Positions 45,490-55,700 of a DNA stretch of 64,000 nucleotides are shown piece after piece; positions within the stretch are counted from its first letter, which is position 1; each line of letters starts with the position of its first letter. A program made the translations under genes and the position numbers. Origin of the DNA: Pseudomonas baetica (GTDB taxonomy: Bacteria; Pseudomonadota; Gammaproteobacteria; Pseudomonadales; Pseudomonadaceae); assembly GCF_019733355.1 (NCBI RefSeq), contig NZ_JAIHLQ010000027.1:40386-104385 (forward strand). The letters run 5' to 3'. The notes beneath the pieces were generated by a model, which saw only the letters and a program-made list of their open reading frames with translations, did not search any database and had not been told where the DNA came from.

Positions 45490-47148
45490 ATGGCTTTAGG
45501 CAACGGACTGCGTTTACCGTCCATCACCCCTACGCGACTGGTGTTGCTGTTTTCCCTGGCGCTGGTGGCGTTGTACAACCTGGCGACCTGGAAGGCGCTG
45601 GGCACACTGATCACCCTGCAAGGCGCGTACAAACTGGCATTTTTCGCCTCTTTCGGGCTGTTTTTATGGGCCGCGATCACCCTGCTGCTGACCCTGGTGT
45701 CGTTCCGCTGGACGCTGAAACCGGTGCTGACCGTGGTCGCCCTGCTCTCGGCTTGCGCCGCGTATTTCATGAACGAATACGGGATCACCATCGACACGGT
45801 GATGATCCAGAACGTGTTCGAAACCAACCCCGGTGAAGCCACCGCGCTGTTCAGCGGCAAGCTGATGGCCTATGTGCTAGTGCTCGGCGTACTGCCGGCG
45901 GCGCTGATCTGGCGTTGGCCGGTGAGCTATCGACCGTTCTTTCGCGGCCTGCTGAACAAGATTCTGGTGATCATCGCCTGCGTGCTGGTGATCGCGGCCT
46001 CGGTGGGCACGTTCTATTCGACCTACGCGCCGATCTTTCGCGAAGAAGACAAACTCACCCACTTCATCAACCCGACCAACTACATCTACGCGATCAGCAA
46101 ATACACCAAGCAACGCCTGGGCATCAAAAAGCACTTCGTGGTGCAGGCTATCGGCGAAGACGCGGTGATGAGCGCCAAGGCTGCCAGCCGCGAGAAGAAA
46201 TCGCTGATGGTGTTCGTGGTCGGTGAAACGGCCCGCGCCGATCACTTTTCGTTGAACGGTTATGAGCGTGAGACCAATCCAGAGCTGAGCAAACTGGACA
46301 TCCTCAACTTCACCCAGGTGCATTCCTGCGGCACGTCGACAGCGGTGTCGGTGCCGTGCATGTTCTCGATGTTCCCCCGCGAGGATTACAGCGACAAGAA
46401 AGGCAAAACCTACGAAGGCCTGCTGGACATCCTCCAGCGCGCCGGCGTGCAGGTGCTGTGGCTGGACAACAACAGCGACTGCAAAGGCACCTGCCTGCGC
46501 GTACCGCATCGCGATATTTCGAAGAACCAGCCGGGACCGTTCTGTGACGGCAACAACTGCCTCGACGAAGCCTTGCTGGCCGATCTGCAAAGCTACATCG
46601 ACAGCCTCAAGGGCCACGCGATCATTGTTCTGCATGCCGATGGCAGCCACGGCCCGGAATACTACGAGCGCTATCCGAAGGACATGGAGCGTTTCAAACC
46701 GATCTGCCATACCAACCAATTGGGCAGTTGCAGCCGTGATGAGCTGGTGAACGTCTATGACAACACCATCCTCTACACCGACCATTTCCTGGCCAAGGTA
46801 ATCGAGTTGCTCAAGCGCAATCAGGATTCACTGGATACATCGATGGTTTACGTCTCTGATCACGGGGAATCGCTGGGGGAAAACGGGTTGTACCTGCATG
46901 CAGCGCCTTATGCGCTGGCACCCGAGGCACAGACCCATGTGCCAATGGTGATGTGGTTTGGCGACAACACCTTGGCCAGTGAAGGCATCGACCGGGGCTG
47001 CCTGCAAGGCAAGACCGGCCAGGCGGATCTGAGCCATGACAACCTGTTTCATTCGGTGCTGGGGTTGTTTGGGGTGAAGACGTCTCTGTATCAGCCAGGG
47101 CTGGATATTTTCCACGGCTGCCGCCCGTCCATGACAGCCGCACAATAA
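45490..47148 (+). CDS. eptA: Lipid A phosphoethanolamine transferase (EptA-type)
   Basis: 552-residue inner-membrane enzyme. Five N-terminal helices lie at about 15-36, 48-70, 78-95, 125-142 and 155-175, followed by a periplasmic sulfatase-like catalytic domain with E246 (GETARADHFSLNGY) and nucleophile T282 (HSCGTSTAVSVPCMFS); disulfide cysteines CKGTC, CDGNNC and CHTNQLGSC are typical. It adds phosphoethanolamine to lipid A and can lower susceptibility to cationic peptides. GAGGAAGG precedes the ATG. Regulator sites were not identified. Confidence 0.93.
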   Translation: MALGNGLRLPSITPTRLVLLFSLALVALYNLATWKALGTLITLQGAYKLAFFASFGLFLWAAITLLLTLVSFRWTLKPVLTVVALLSACAAYFMNEYGITIDTVMIQNVFETNPGEATALFSGKLMAYVLVLGVLPAALIWRWPVSYRPFFRGLLNKILVIIACVLVIAASVGTFYSTYAPIFREEDKLTHFINPTNYIYAISKYTKQRLGIKKHFVVQAIGEDAVMSAKAASREKKSLMVFVVGETARADHFSLNGYERETNPELSKLDILNFTQVHSCGTSTAVSVPCMFSMFPREDYSDKKGKTYEGLLDILQRAGVQVLWLDNNSDCKGTCLRVPHRDISKNQPGPFCDGNNCLDEALLADLQSYIDSLKGHAIIVLHADGSHGPEYYERYPKDMERFKPICHTNQLGSCSRDELVNVYDNTILYTDHFLAKVIELLKRNQDSLDTSMVYVSDHGESLGENGLYLHAAPYALAPEAQTHVPMVMWFGDNTLASEGIDRGCLQGKTGQADLSHDNLFHSVLGLFGVKTSLYQPGLDIFHGCRPSMTAAQ

Positions 47149-47167
47149 CCCAGCCCCCACAAAACCC

Positions 47168-47259
47168 TTGTGGGAGCGGGCTTGCTCGCGAAGGCGCTGT
47201 GTCAGACCATGCATTGGATAAATGACCCACCGCTTTCGCGAGCAAGCCCGCTCCCACAG
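47168..47259. repeat. REP pair downstream of eptA
   Basis: Inverted ttgtgggagcgggcttgctc / gagcaagcccgctcccacag, same family as 771-861, between convergent eptA and the oxidoreductase gene. Confidence 0.93.
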
Positions 47260-47282
47260 GGGATGGTGTGTCGCTTGAGGGG

Positions 47283-48251
47283 TCAGTGACGCTTGAGGAT
47301 CTGGTCCATGACCCAGTCGGTTTTCAGGGCCTGTTCAGCCATCGCCGGGTGTTGCGAATCACCGCGAATGTGGGCGTTCATGCCCAAGACGTGATGCCAC
47401 TGGATGTGTTCGTGATGGGGGATGTCCAGGCTGACGGTTTGATCGGTATGCAATTGAACGGGATGTTCATCAAACACCGAAAAGCTGATCCGCCCCAGGC
47501 TTCCGATGATCTCGACCCGATCCTCGCGCCGATCGGCAACAAAGCTCCAGCACCCCATGCCCAACGCTCCGCTGGCGAAGCGCCAACTGGCGCTGACCGC
47601 ATCTTCCGCCGCGTACAACCCGGCCTGATGCGCGATGAAACCAGCGACTTCAATGATGTCGCCGAGCAAATACTGGAACAGGTCAAAGCCATGGCTGGCC
47701 AGATCGGCGAAGTAACCGCCACCGGCGACCGCAGGATCAGTACGCCAGTTGTGACGGCCATCCAGGTCCACAGGGGACGGCGCTTTGGTCAGCGTCCAGC
47801 TCAGGTGCCGCACCGCACCGATACGCCCCTGCTCCAGCCATTGCCGCACTTGCGCAAAGCGCGGCAACGAACGCCGATAGTAGGACACGAACAGGTGCAA
47901 CCCGGCGTCGGCAAACGCCTGCTGCATCTCACGGCTTTGCCCCGCATTGAGCGACATGGGTTTTTCCACGCAGCCATGTTTACCGGCGGCAGCGACTTTC
48001 AGGCTGTAGGCGTGGTGACTGTCGGGAGGCGTGGCGATGTACACCGCGTCCACCTCGGGATCGTTGATCAGCGCATCGACATCGGTGTAGACCCGTTCGA
48101 TGCCGTGGCGCGCGGCGTAATCGCTCACCGCGTCAAGACGTCGTCCCATCACCGCGACCAGCGCCGAACCGGGCGCCTTGTAAAAGGCCGGCCCGCTCTT
48201 GCGCTCGGCGACGCTGCCACAACCGATCATGCCCCAACGCACCACGTCCAT
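47283..48251 (-). CDS. Gfo/Idh/MocA-family oxidoreductase
   Basis: 322-residue NAD(P)-dependent oxidoreductase. The N-terminal Rossmann fold has GMIGCGSVAERKSGP; the conserved EKP occurs as CVEKPMSLNAGQSREM and HGFDLFQYLLG follows. These enzymes act on sugars, inositols or related polyols; the substrate is unknown. The start ATG at 48251 lies 24 nt after the DyP gene ends, so the two may share a transcript. Confidence 0.9.
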   Translation of the reverse strand: MDVVRWGMIGCGSVAERKSGPAFYKAPGSALVAVMGRRLDAVSDYAARHGIERVYTDVDALINDPEVDAVYIATPPDSHHAYSLKVAAAGKHGCVEKPMSLNAGQSREMQQAFADAGLHLFVSYYRRSLPRFAQVRQWLEQGRIGAVRHLSWTLTKAPSPVDLDGRHNWRTDPAVAGGGYFADLASHGFDLFQYLLGDIIEVAGFIAHQAGLYAAEDAVSASWRFASGALGMGCWSFVADRREDRVEIIGSLGRISFSVFDEHPVQLHTDQTVSLDIPHHEHIQWHHVLGMNAHIRGDSQHPAMAEQALKTDWVMDQILKRH

Positions 48252-48275
48252 TGTTGCCTCCCTGTGTCTTGACGA

Positions 48276-49163
48276 TCAGCCGATACGCAAGGCACGCAGA
48301 TCGAGGTGGCCGTCCTTGAGCGGCGGGCACCAGTAGTAGCCGCCAGTGATCGGCCGGCTGATGCGATACAGACCATCGGTGATGCCATCTTCCAGACCGC
48401 TCATGCGGCGCAGTTGCGCTTCGAAAGCATCCAGCGAAAAACCGAACGCGAGGAACATCAGGCCAGCGCGATCACCCTCGATCCAAGGCATCGAACGGCG
48501 CACGACAAACGCTTCAGGGGCGAAGCTTTCCTGCGCCGTGCGTTTAACGTGGGCGGAAATGGGCGCGTCGTCGATTTCTTCGTTGTCACTCAAGCGACGC
48601 CCCATGATGTTGTCCTTGTCTTCGGCGGACAATGTGCGGAAACCCTTGAGGTCGTGCTGCCATTGCTGGATCGCCGCGAAACTACCACCGACCAGGCCTT
48701 CAGCGCCCTCTGCTAGCAACGCAGCAGCAATGGCCGCTTCATCGTGCGGGTTTTCAGTACCGTCTTCGTAGCCCGTCAGGTCATGACCTTCCTTGTGGCG
48801 GAAGGCTTCCTGGGCCTCTACCAGACACAAGGCCGGCGCCAGTGCCGTCTCAAAAGCATTGCAACGATTGAGCAGTTCACCACGGTCGACACCGTGCAGC
48901 CAGACCCACAGCGCGTGCTGGGTCGACGGGTTTTCCACGCCGACGCCGGTCATGGCCGGGAAACTGCGCAGGCCGTCGATTTCTACGTTGAGGGCCTTGG
49001 TCAGGGATTCACCGAAACCGACCACCACCGACTTGCCATCCACCAGAGTCATCAGGTTGTCGATCGCCTGCGGCAGCGCTGCAACCGACTCAAGGGCAAA
49101 GAACAGATGACGTGCTTGCGCAGGAACAGGGGTGGCGAGAATGCCCGGCTGGTAGTAACTCAT
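48276..49163 (-). CDS. DyP-type peroxidase (YfeX group)
   Basis: 295-residue haem peroxidase with the GxxDG motif in LTGYEDGTENPHDEA, a distal-side RSMPWIEGDRAGLMFLAFG, and a YYWCPP C-terminal element. The ATG at 49163 has an AAGGAG site; a longer frame to 49271 is rejected. Cytoplasmic, with no Tat signal. It may handle peroxides or act in haem metabolism; the substrate is not known. Confidence 0.92.
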   Translation of the reverse strand: MSYYQPGILATPVPAQARHLFFALESVAALPQAIDNLMTLVDGKSVVVGFGESLTKALNVEIDGLRSFPAMTGVGVENPSTQHALWVWLHGVDRGELLNRCNAFETALAPALCLVEAQEAFRHKEGHDLTGYEDGTENPHDEAAIAAALLAEGAEGLVGGSFAAIQQWQHDLKGFRTLSAEDKDNIMGRRLSDNEEIDDAPISAHVKRTAQESFAPEAFVVRRSMPWIEGDRAGLMFLAFGFSLDAFEAQLRRMSGLEDGITDGLYRISRPITGGYYWCPPLKDGHLDLRALRIG

Positions 49164-49248
49164 GTGAACTCCTTGGGAAAGTGCGCGGGAGTTTACCTGT
49201 GGCCGGAGGGTTTGTGTGGTTGAAACGCTGACGACGTGAGCCCGAAGC

Positions 49249-49296
49249 CACCTTGTGGCGAGGGGATTCATCCCCGATGGGCAGCGAAGCGGCCCT
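49249..49296. repeat. Dispersed short repeat ('ttgtggcgaggggattcatc')
   Basis: Stretch ccttgtggcgaggggattca followed by tccccgatgggcagcgaagc is a common pseudomonad intergenic repeat with short inverted segments. It sits upstream of the DyP gene. Confidence 0.6.
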
Positions 49297-49301
49297 AAAC
49301 C

Positions 49302-49529
49302 CTACAACCTCGGGACGGCTGAAATACCGAACTGGCCGAATGTGCGACTGCTGCACACATCGCTATAGCCGACTTCTTCAGCGATTCGCTCGATGGGCAT
49401 GACGTGGACGACAGCGTGCGTGGCAAGGTGTTCGCGATTGGCTCTCTGACCCGGTTCCTGCAGTGACATTGTGAACGTGCCTACAACGCCGCTGGGAGTT
49501 CCTCCTTGAGCGAAAGAAGCGTCTGACAT
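49302..49529 (-). pseudogene. Remnant of AraC-family regulator C-terminus
   Basis: The last 35 codons of the frame read MPIERIAEEVGYSDVCSSRTFGQFG, which matches the second helix-turn-helix of AraC regulators (IARIAAEVGYSDPSSFSRAF-like), ending GISAVPRL. Residues before it do not look like the rest of the domain. It appears to be a decayed fragment, not a working gene. Confidence 0.45.
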
Positions 49530-49561
49530 CTTTACGGGATACTAGGCACTTCGTCTTGCCA

Positions 49562-49693
49562 GTGACGACAGCGAGCTACGACCGCTGGTATCGCGCCAAA
49601 GTACGAGCCGCACTTGACGATCCGCGCCCGGGTATTCCTCACGATGAGGCCATGGTGCGGTTCGATCAAATGCTGACAGTGCTGCACACTTGA
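49562..49693 (+). pseudogene. Remnant of RelB/StbD-type antitoxin
   Basis: 43 codons reading SYDRWYRAKVRAALDDPRPG then IPHDEAMVRFDQML resemble the C-terminal half of StbD/RelB-family antitoxins. The normal N-terminus (about 25-30 residues) is not recognisable and no toxin gene follows. Probably the trace of a lost toxin-antitoxin pair. Confidence 0.5.
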
Positions 49694-49770
49694 CGAAAAT
49701 ACCCCTGACTTTTTCCAACCTGAAAAAAGGGCGACCAACCGGCAGCCCAAACGTACTGCACGAGAGTCTT

Positions 49771-52700
49771 CTATAACGTCAGTTGCCCACGCTCCTCCTC
49801 GGTCAACTGCTGTTTGGCGTGTTCATCCAGCGCCCCGGCGCCCAGCACCTGTACCGGGCTGTTCGGGTTGTAGCCCGGCGTCGGCGCAAGGCTGGCGCCA
49901 TCGCGGGACGGTGCGAGCTGTTCGTTGCCGAAGCTCAGCACCTGCACGGTGAACACCGACGCCTGGTTCTGCCGCGACGCTGCCTGCTGCTGACGGGCGA
50001 CGTCTTCTGCCGCTTGCGTGGCAGACGATGCGGCGGAACTGGCCGAGGTGATCGCCCCGGTATTGACCGCCGAAACCACTGGCACACCCGTCGACTTGCC
50101 CTGCACCGAGATGTTGGCGGCGTTGACCACCGTCAGCGCGGCGATGTTGACGTTGCCCGACACCCGAATCCCCGCCTCGCCCGCATCGATGGTGCCCAGC
50201 GGCGCGATCAGGTCGATATCGCCCGGCGCCACTTCGGCAATCGGGTTAAGCGTGGCGATACCGGCGCCGGTGCTCGGCACCGATGGCGACAGGCTCACGT
50301 TGCCCCAGGTGTCGTACACGCGCTTTGGCGGGCTGTAGACCACGGTGGTTTTCGAACCACGACCGGCGTTGATGTCGCCTTCGGCCGACCAGCCGAGGAT
50401 CGACCCGCCGAAGGTGGTCATGATCCGGCTCTGACCGAGCAGAATGCTGCCTTGCGAGTAGAGCTGAATATTGCCCGAACCCTGGGTGATGATCCCCGCC
50501 GTCGATGGCGGCGCCGCGCCTTCGATGCCGAACACCTGGCCACCGCCCGGCGTGAGCATCTGAATGTCGCCGCCGAACAGGGTCTTGACCCCTGCTCCGC
50601 CGTACAGCGTGATGTCGCCGTCGTAGCGGATCGGATTGCCGGCCACATCGGTGGTCGGGAACAGCGCCGCGATGGCATTGCGACCGCGCAAGTAACTGCC
50701 CTGACGCGGGCCGTCGACATCGTTGTATTCCAGGCCGCCGGCACGCAATTCGGCGAAGTACACCTGCCGCGCGAAAATCGCCTGCTGGGCACTCGGCAGC
50801 GCGGCGTAGAACGCTTGCGCCTGTTCTGCATTGCCACTGAAGCCGTAGCCGAGGGTCAGCCAGCTCTGCAACTCGTCGAGGTAGGTCTTGACCACTTTGC
50901 CCGGTTGCCCGGTAAGGGAAGTATCCGGATTGGCGAGATTCTGCCGGCTCAGATAGCGCGCGATGAACTGCGCATAATCCGGGCCTTGCGCCCCCGCGCC
51001 GGCCTGCAGCACCACACTGGCACCCGCACGATTATCACCCGCCACCAACGACCCGAGGCTGGTGATGCTGGCACGGTTTTCCATGAGAATGTTGCGTCCG
51101 GCGTTGATATCCAGAACACCCGGCCCGGCGATATCGAAACTGCTATAGAGGATGTCGCGACCTGCCGAAACCCGTGAAACGTCTCGCGGATTATTGTGAA
51201 TGAACAGGTTGCCAGCGGAGGTGATGAGCTCTCGCCCGACACCCATTTCATCCGACTGGACTTGAGTGGGCTGGCCCAGATTGGTCCCGGACGCCACGAT
51301 ATCGCGACCGGCAATCATCCACACCGGCCCCGCCGCCTCATACCAAGTACGTTTGGACGTAGTGAAATTCAGAGTTTCACCGTTGCGCACGCCCACCAGA
51401 TCGCCAGTTAATGCATAGAAGCGTGCGGGCCCCTGCACTCCGCTGAGACCCGAATACGTGTTGGGGCCAAATGCGAACAACGGATAACGCAAGTTGCCGT
51501 CCGATGCGACGCCGTCACTGCTGTAATTGGTGGCGACGGGTCTGACTTGCGCATTGTTGTCAAAGCGGTTGAACGCCGGATTGAACGGCGTGGCAATGGA
51601 CGCTGGACTTGCTCCGGACTGATTGATCGCATAGCCGCCGGCGTAGATGGAATCGCCCGCCAGCATTTCCAACTGGCCAGCTGTCGACGGCGCCAAGAGC
51701 AATGAGTAGGCGGACAGCGGGAAATCGTTCCTTTTTACCGATGCTGAAGGCCCGGCATAAATCGATCCCTGACCCGCCACTGCGCGCAAAATCGACGGAT
51801 AGACGAATCGACCGTCTGTAGGCGATGTGTTTCGCCCCAGCGGTAAACTGAAGTTGTTGAACTCATTAAACTCTGCCATTTGGGTAGAAGGCGTAAGGTT
51901 TCCCCCGGCCGAAAACAAGTCGATGGCGGTGTGCTCGGTCCACAATGAAAACCCACTGAGGATCCCGCCTCTCTGGATGTCACCATTGGCATCAAAGACC
52001 GGGGTAGCGTTCTGCAGGCTGACGCGTCCCGGGTCGCCTGCTCCGCCCAGTACCAGATCGCCACGGGTGCTGAGGCTCATCCCCGAGTCACCGGGGATCA
52101 ATACCAGACCACCAGAGGCTGTGCTTGTAGTTGATGTAAACGGGTCAAGCGCACGGGTTTCCCTGATGTCATGCGAACGTGACGCGGCGCCGTACTGCAG
52201 ATCGATACCGCCCAAGGCGCCGCCAGTCAATTGCACCGCGCCGCGCAGGTTGACCAACGCACCTTGCAGGTCGTGAAACGGCCGCGCCCCGCCGGTATCG
52301 CCAGCCCGGGCCTGCAGTGACGGGTTGAGCTGGCCGCCAATGCGGATATCCATGTCACCGCCACCCGTCATTTGCACGCGGCCATCGCTGCCGACCCTGC
52401 CGGTGCTGCCGACTGCAACGTTGAGCCCTTGGCTGCGCAGGTAACTCGTCGCGTCTCCCAGCGGCTTCAACATGCCCGCATCGGCCCCGGCGCGCAGACT
52501 GATGTTGCCGCCGCCCAACGTACCAAAACCGGTGAAACCCACCAGGTACGGCTCGGTACTCATATTGCTGTCGGGTATCGGTTGAGTGATGTAGCTGCCG
52601 AAATTGATCCACCAGGCCGTTGGAACATCGGCATTCCCCGTGCCTTGACGCCACAGCCAGTTGCCAACGGCAACACTGGCTATCTGCTCACGAGTACCGC

Positions 52701-55700
52701 CCGACTTCTGCTCTTTACGCCCCACCGAATCGCCGGAGATCGAGCCACCGGCATTGATGCTGAGGTTACCGCCCAGTTGCGGATACCAGGCCTGATAGAG
52801 GCTGTCAGTGCCGCCGTTGACCCATTTCTCGTAGTCGGCTCCCGTGCTGCCTAAAACCGAGTTTGTATCGGACAGGTGCCCGCGCATCTGGTTGTAGAGC
52901 GGGTCGACATTGGCCGACTGCGTCCCTGCGGTGTACACACCGAAAGGCGAATCCATACTCAGATTGCCGGCCGCCATCAAGTCGAGATCGCCCGTGCCGG
53001 TTCGCAGCACGCTGAACATCTGGGTATGCACCTTGGCGGATTTTTGCGGGTTGTTTTCCAGACACAGGTCCGGCTGCAGTTCGCAGAGGATCAGATAATC
53101 ATCAGGAACCGGCTCGTAATCAGCGCCCATGCCGCTACCCGGCGCCCAGACCCAACGCGCCATCGGCGCACAATCGCTTGGGCCGATTTCACAAAGAATC
53201 AGATACTCGTCGGGGATGGGTTCGTAGGCCGGGAAGCCGTACTGATTGTCTACGGCCCAGACCAGTTTCGCTACGCCCTGCGTAATCGTCGCACCATAGT
53301 GAGTGTCCGCCAGCCGCAGATGACCACCGCTGGTCAACGGCTGGACCGTGCGATTATCCGCCGCATCAAGATCAGCGCCGGCCACCACACGCATCGACCA
53401 CGAGGCAGTGCCTGCAGGCAGCATGCTCGCCACCGCCCAGTTCTTGCCCTGCTGGGTGCCGTTGAACGACCGCAATTCGATAATCGTTGTCCCATCAGCC
53501 AACTTTACGTCCGTCATGGACGGGATGAGTGACCCGCGCAGCAATGCCAGTGAACCGCTCAATTTCACCCCGGAAACGGTTCCCACATCCACATCGTATA
53601 CGGCCGGCAGCGGCACGCCTTTTGGCCAGGTCATAGCTTGCAGCGACGTGGCGTTGTTCAGGCGAATCCCCGCCCCCAGGCGCGTTGACGCCGGCAACGT
53701 CACACTCTCGGAGAGCAAGGTGCCGGCGGCAAACAACAGATTGCCATTGCCGTCATGAATCGCCGCCGCCAGCACGGTGCCAGCGCCAAAGGTATAGGCC
53801 TGGGCCAATACCGCTTGAGTCGGCAGCAAGGTGCCGCTGGCCAATACCGCGCCTTGAATCATCACGTCGTAATTAAGCACGGCGCCCACCGGAAACTGCG
53901 TGCCTTCGGCCAGTGAAACGCCAGTGCCCGGCACGATAAGATCGCCACCGAACGGCTGCACACCGGTGATCAGTTTCCAACCGGCGTCATCCTGGGTTTG
54001 CGGTGGCGGCGCAAAGCCGTCGTTGATGCTGCCGTAAATATCGAGGTTGCCGCCGGCGCGGATGACCAGACTGCCGGCCTCACCCGAGCCGTAAACCGAC
54101 GGGTCCAGTCGCGTGTGCGGATTGAGGCTCGCGTAGCGATAGCCAGACAAGTCCAGATCACCCTCCACCACCAGGTCGCCGTCGGCAGTCTTGCTGGCAA
54201 TCTCTACGCCCGGGCGCAGATGGAACGCATCGGCATAGGTGGCGTTGTTCAGCCCGGCGAGTTTGCGTTGCAACAGATCATTGTTGCCCAGAGCGGCGTT
54301 GATGAAGTTGTTGCTGTCACCGTGAATGCGATCGAGCATGGCTTGATCGATCACTTGATACGGGCGGCCAGTGACGGCCTGATCGGTGCCATCGAGAGCA
54401 TCGGTGTAGCGACGCACGCCATTGAGACCGATGGAACGTGCGCCCTGAATGGTCAACGCACCACGGGCATCAATGGCGATGTCATTGCTGCCCAACCGCG
54501 GCGCGTTCAGCTCCAGCGTGCCACGCAGCATTCCATCGTTTTGCCCCGCGAGAATGCCAGGTACCGCATCAGTGCCGTGACGCAGATCGATCCGCGCACC
54601 AGAAGCCAGGGTGAGCAGACCATCACCGGAATTGAGCTCGACCGTCGCCCGGTTCGGCGCATCGATGATCTTGCCGTAGCTGTCGACCCGCAGCACACGA
54701 CCATGGGCATCGAGCACGCTGTTGCCGGTCAGGGTCAGAGCGTTTTTCGCCGACAGATGAATACTGCCGACACGCTCACCACTGGCGTCGATCAGACCGG
54801 CCACCGTCAGACTGCCATTGTCCACCGAGACATTGACCTCGCCAGCCTTGAGGCCGTCGCCGATGAGCAGGTTGCCTTGCTTGAGCTGCAAGCTGCGGCT
54901 GCCGAAGACCTGCCCGGCATTCAAACGCTGGTTGAGCGCGGCGAACTGTTCAGTGGCATCCCCCCCCAGACGCTGCGCGCGAATGTCAACGCCGCCGGCC
55001 TTGTACGGCACCAACGTGCCCCCGGCGTCGTAATAACCGCTGCTGCCACCAAGGATCTCGCCTTGCAGATCGACCATCCCGGCCGCATCGGCCAACGCGA
55101 CGACGCTGAGATTACCGGCCTGATTGTTCTTCGCCGACAGATCGATTCGCGAGCCCGCCGCCTGACGAATATTGCCGTTGGCGCTGTACAGCGATATGTC
55201 ACCGCCCCAGCTGTACTTGCTGACATCGTTGAACGGCAAGGTACGCCCGGTCAGATCCAGCACGGCGGCGTTGCCAAGGCTTAAATCATCTTCGGATTTC
55301 ACGGTCAGTTTGCCGCTGGCCAAGGCGATACGGCTATCGAGAACGATGTTGCGAGCCTCAAGGTTGAGTTCCGCACCCAAGGCATCCGCCACCCCGTAAG
55401 CCCCGCCACTGCTGAGCGTCAGGCTGTTGCCGGCCTTGAGCAAACTGACCGACGCCGCTTCACCGGTGAGCAGCGGCGTGCGCAGGTTCAGATTGCCGCC
55501 GCTGTAGCTGTAGCCCTTGACCGGGTCGTAAGCGCCCTGCTCCTGATACACCGCCAGACTGCCCTTGTGGTTGGCGGTGATGCGTTCGCTGGCCGTCAGG
55601 TTGACGTTGGCAAAACCCAGCGCCAGACGATTGTTCTGATCCAGGCCGCTCGGCTGTGGCATCGGGCCGTAACCCAGTTCGATGCGTTGCGCCTGGATAT

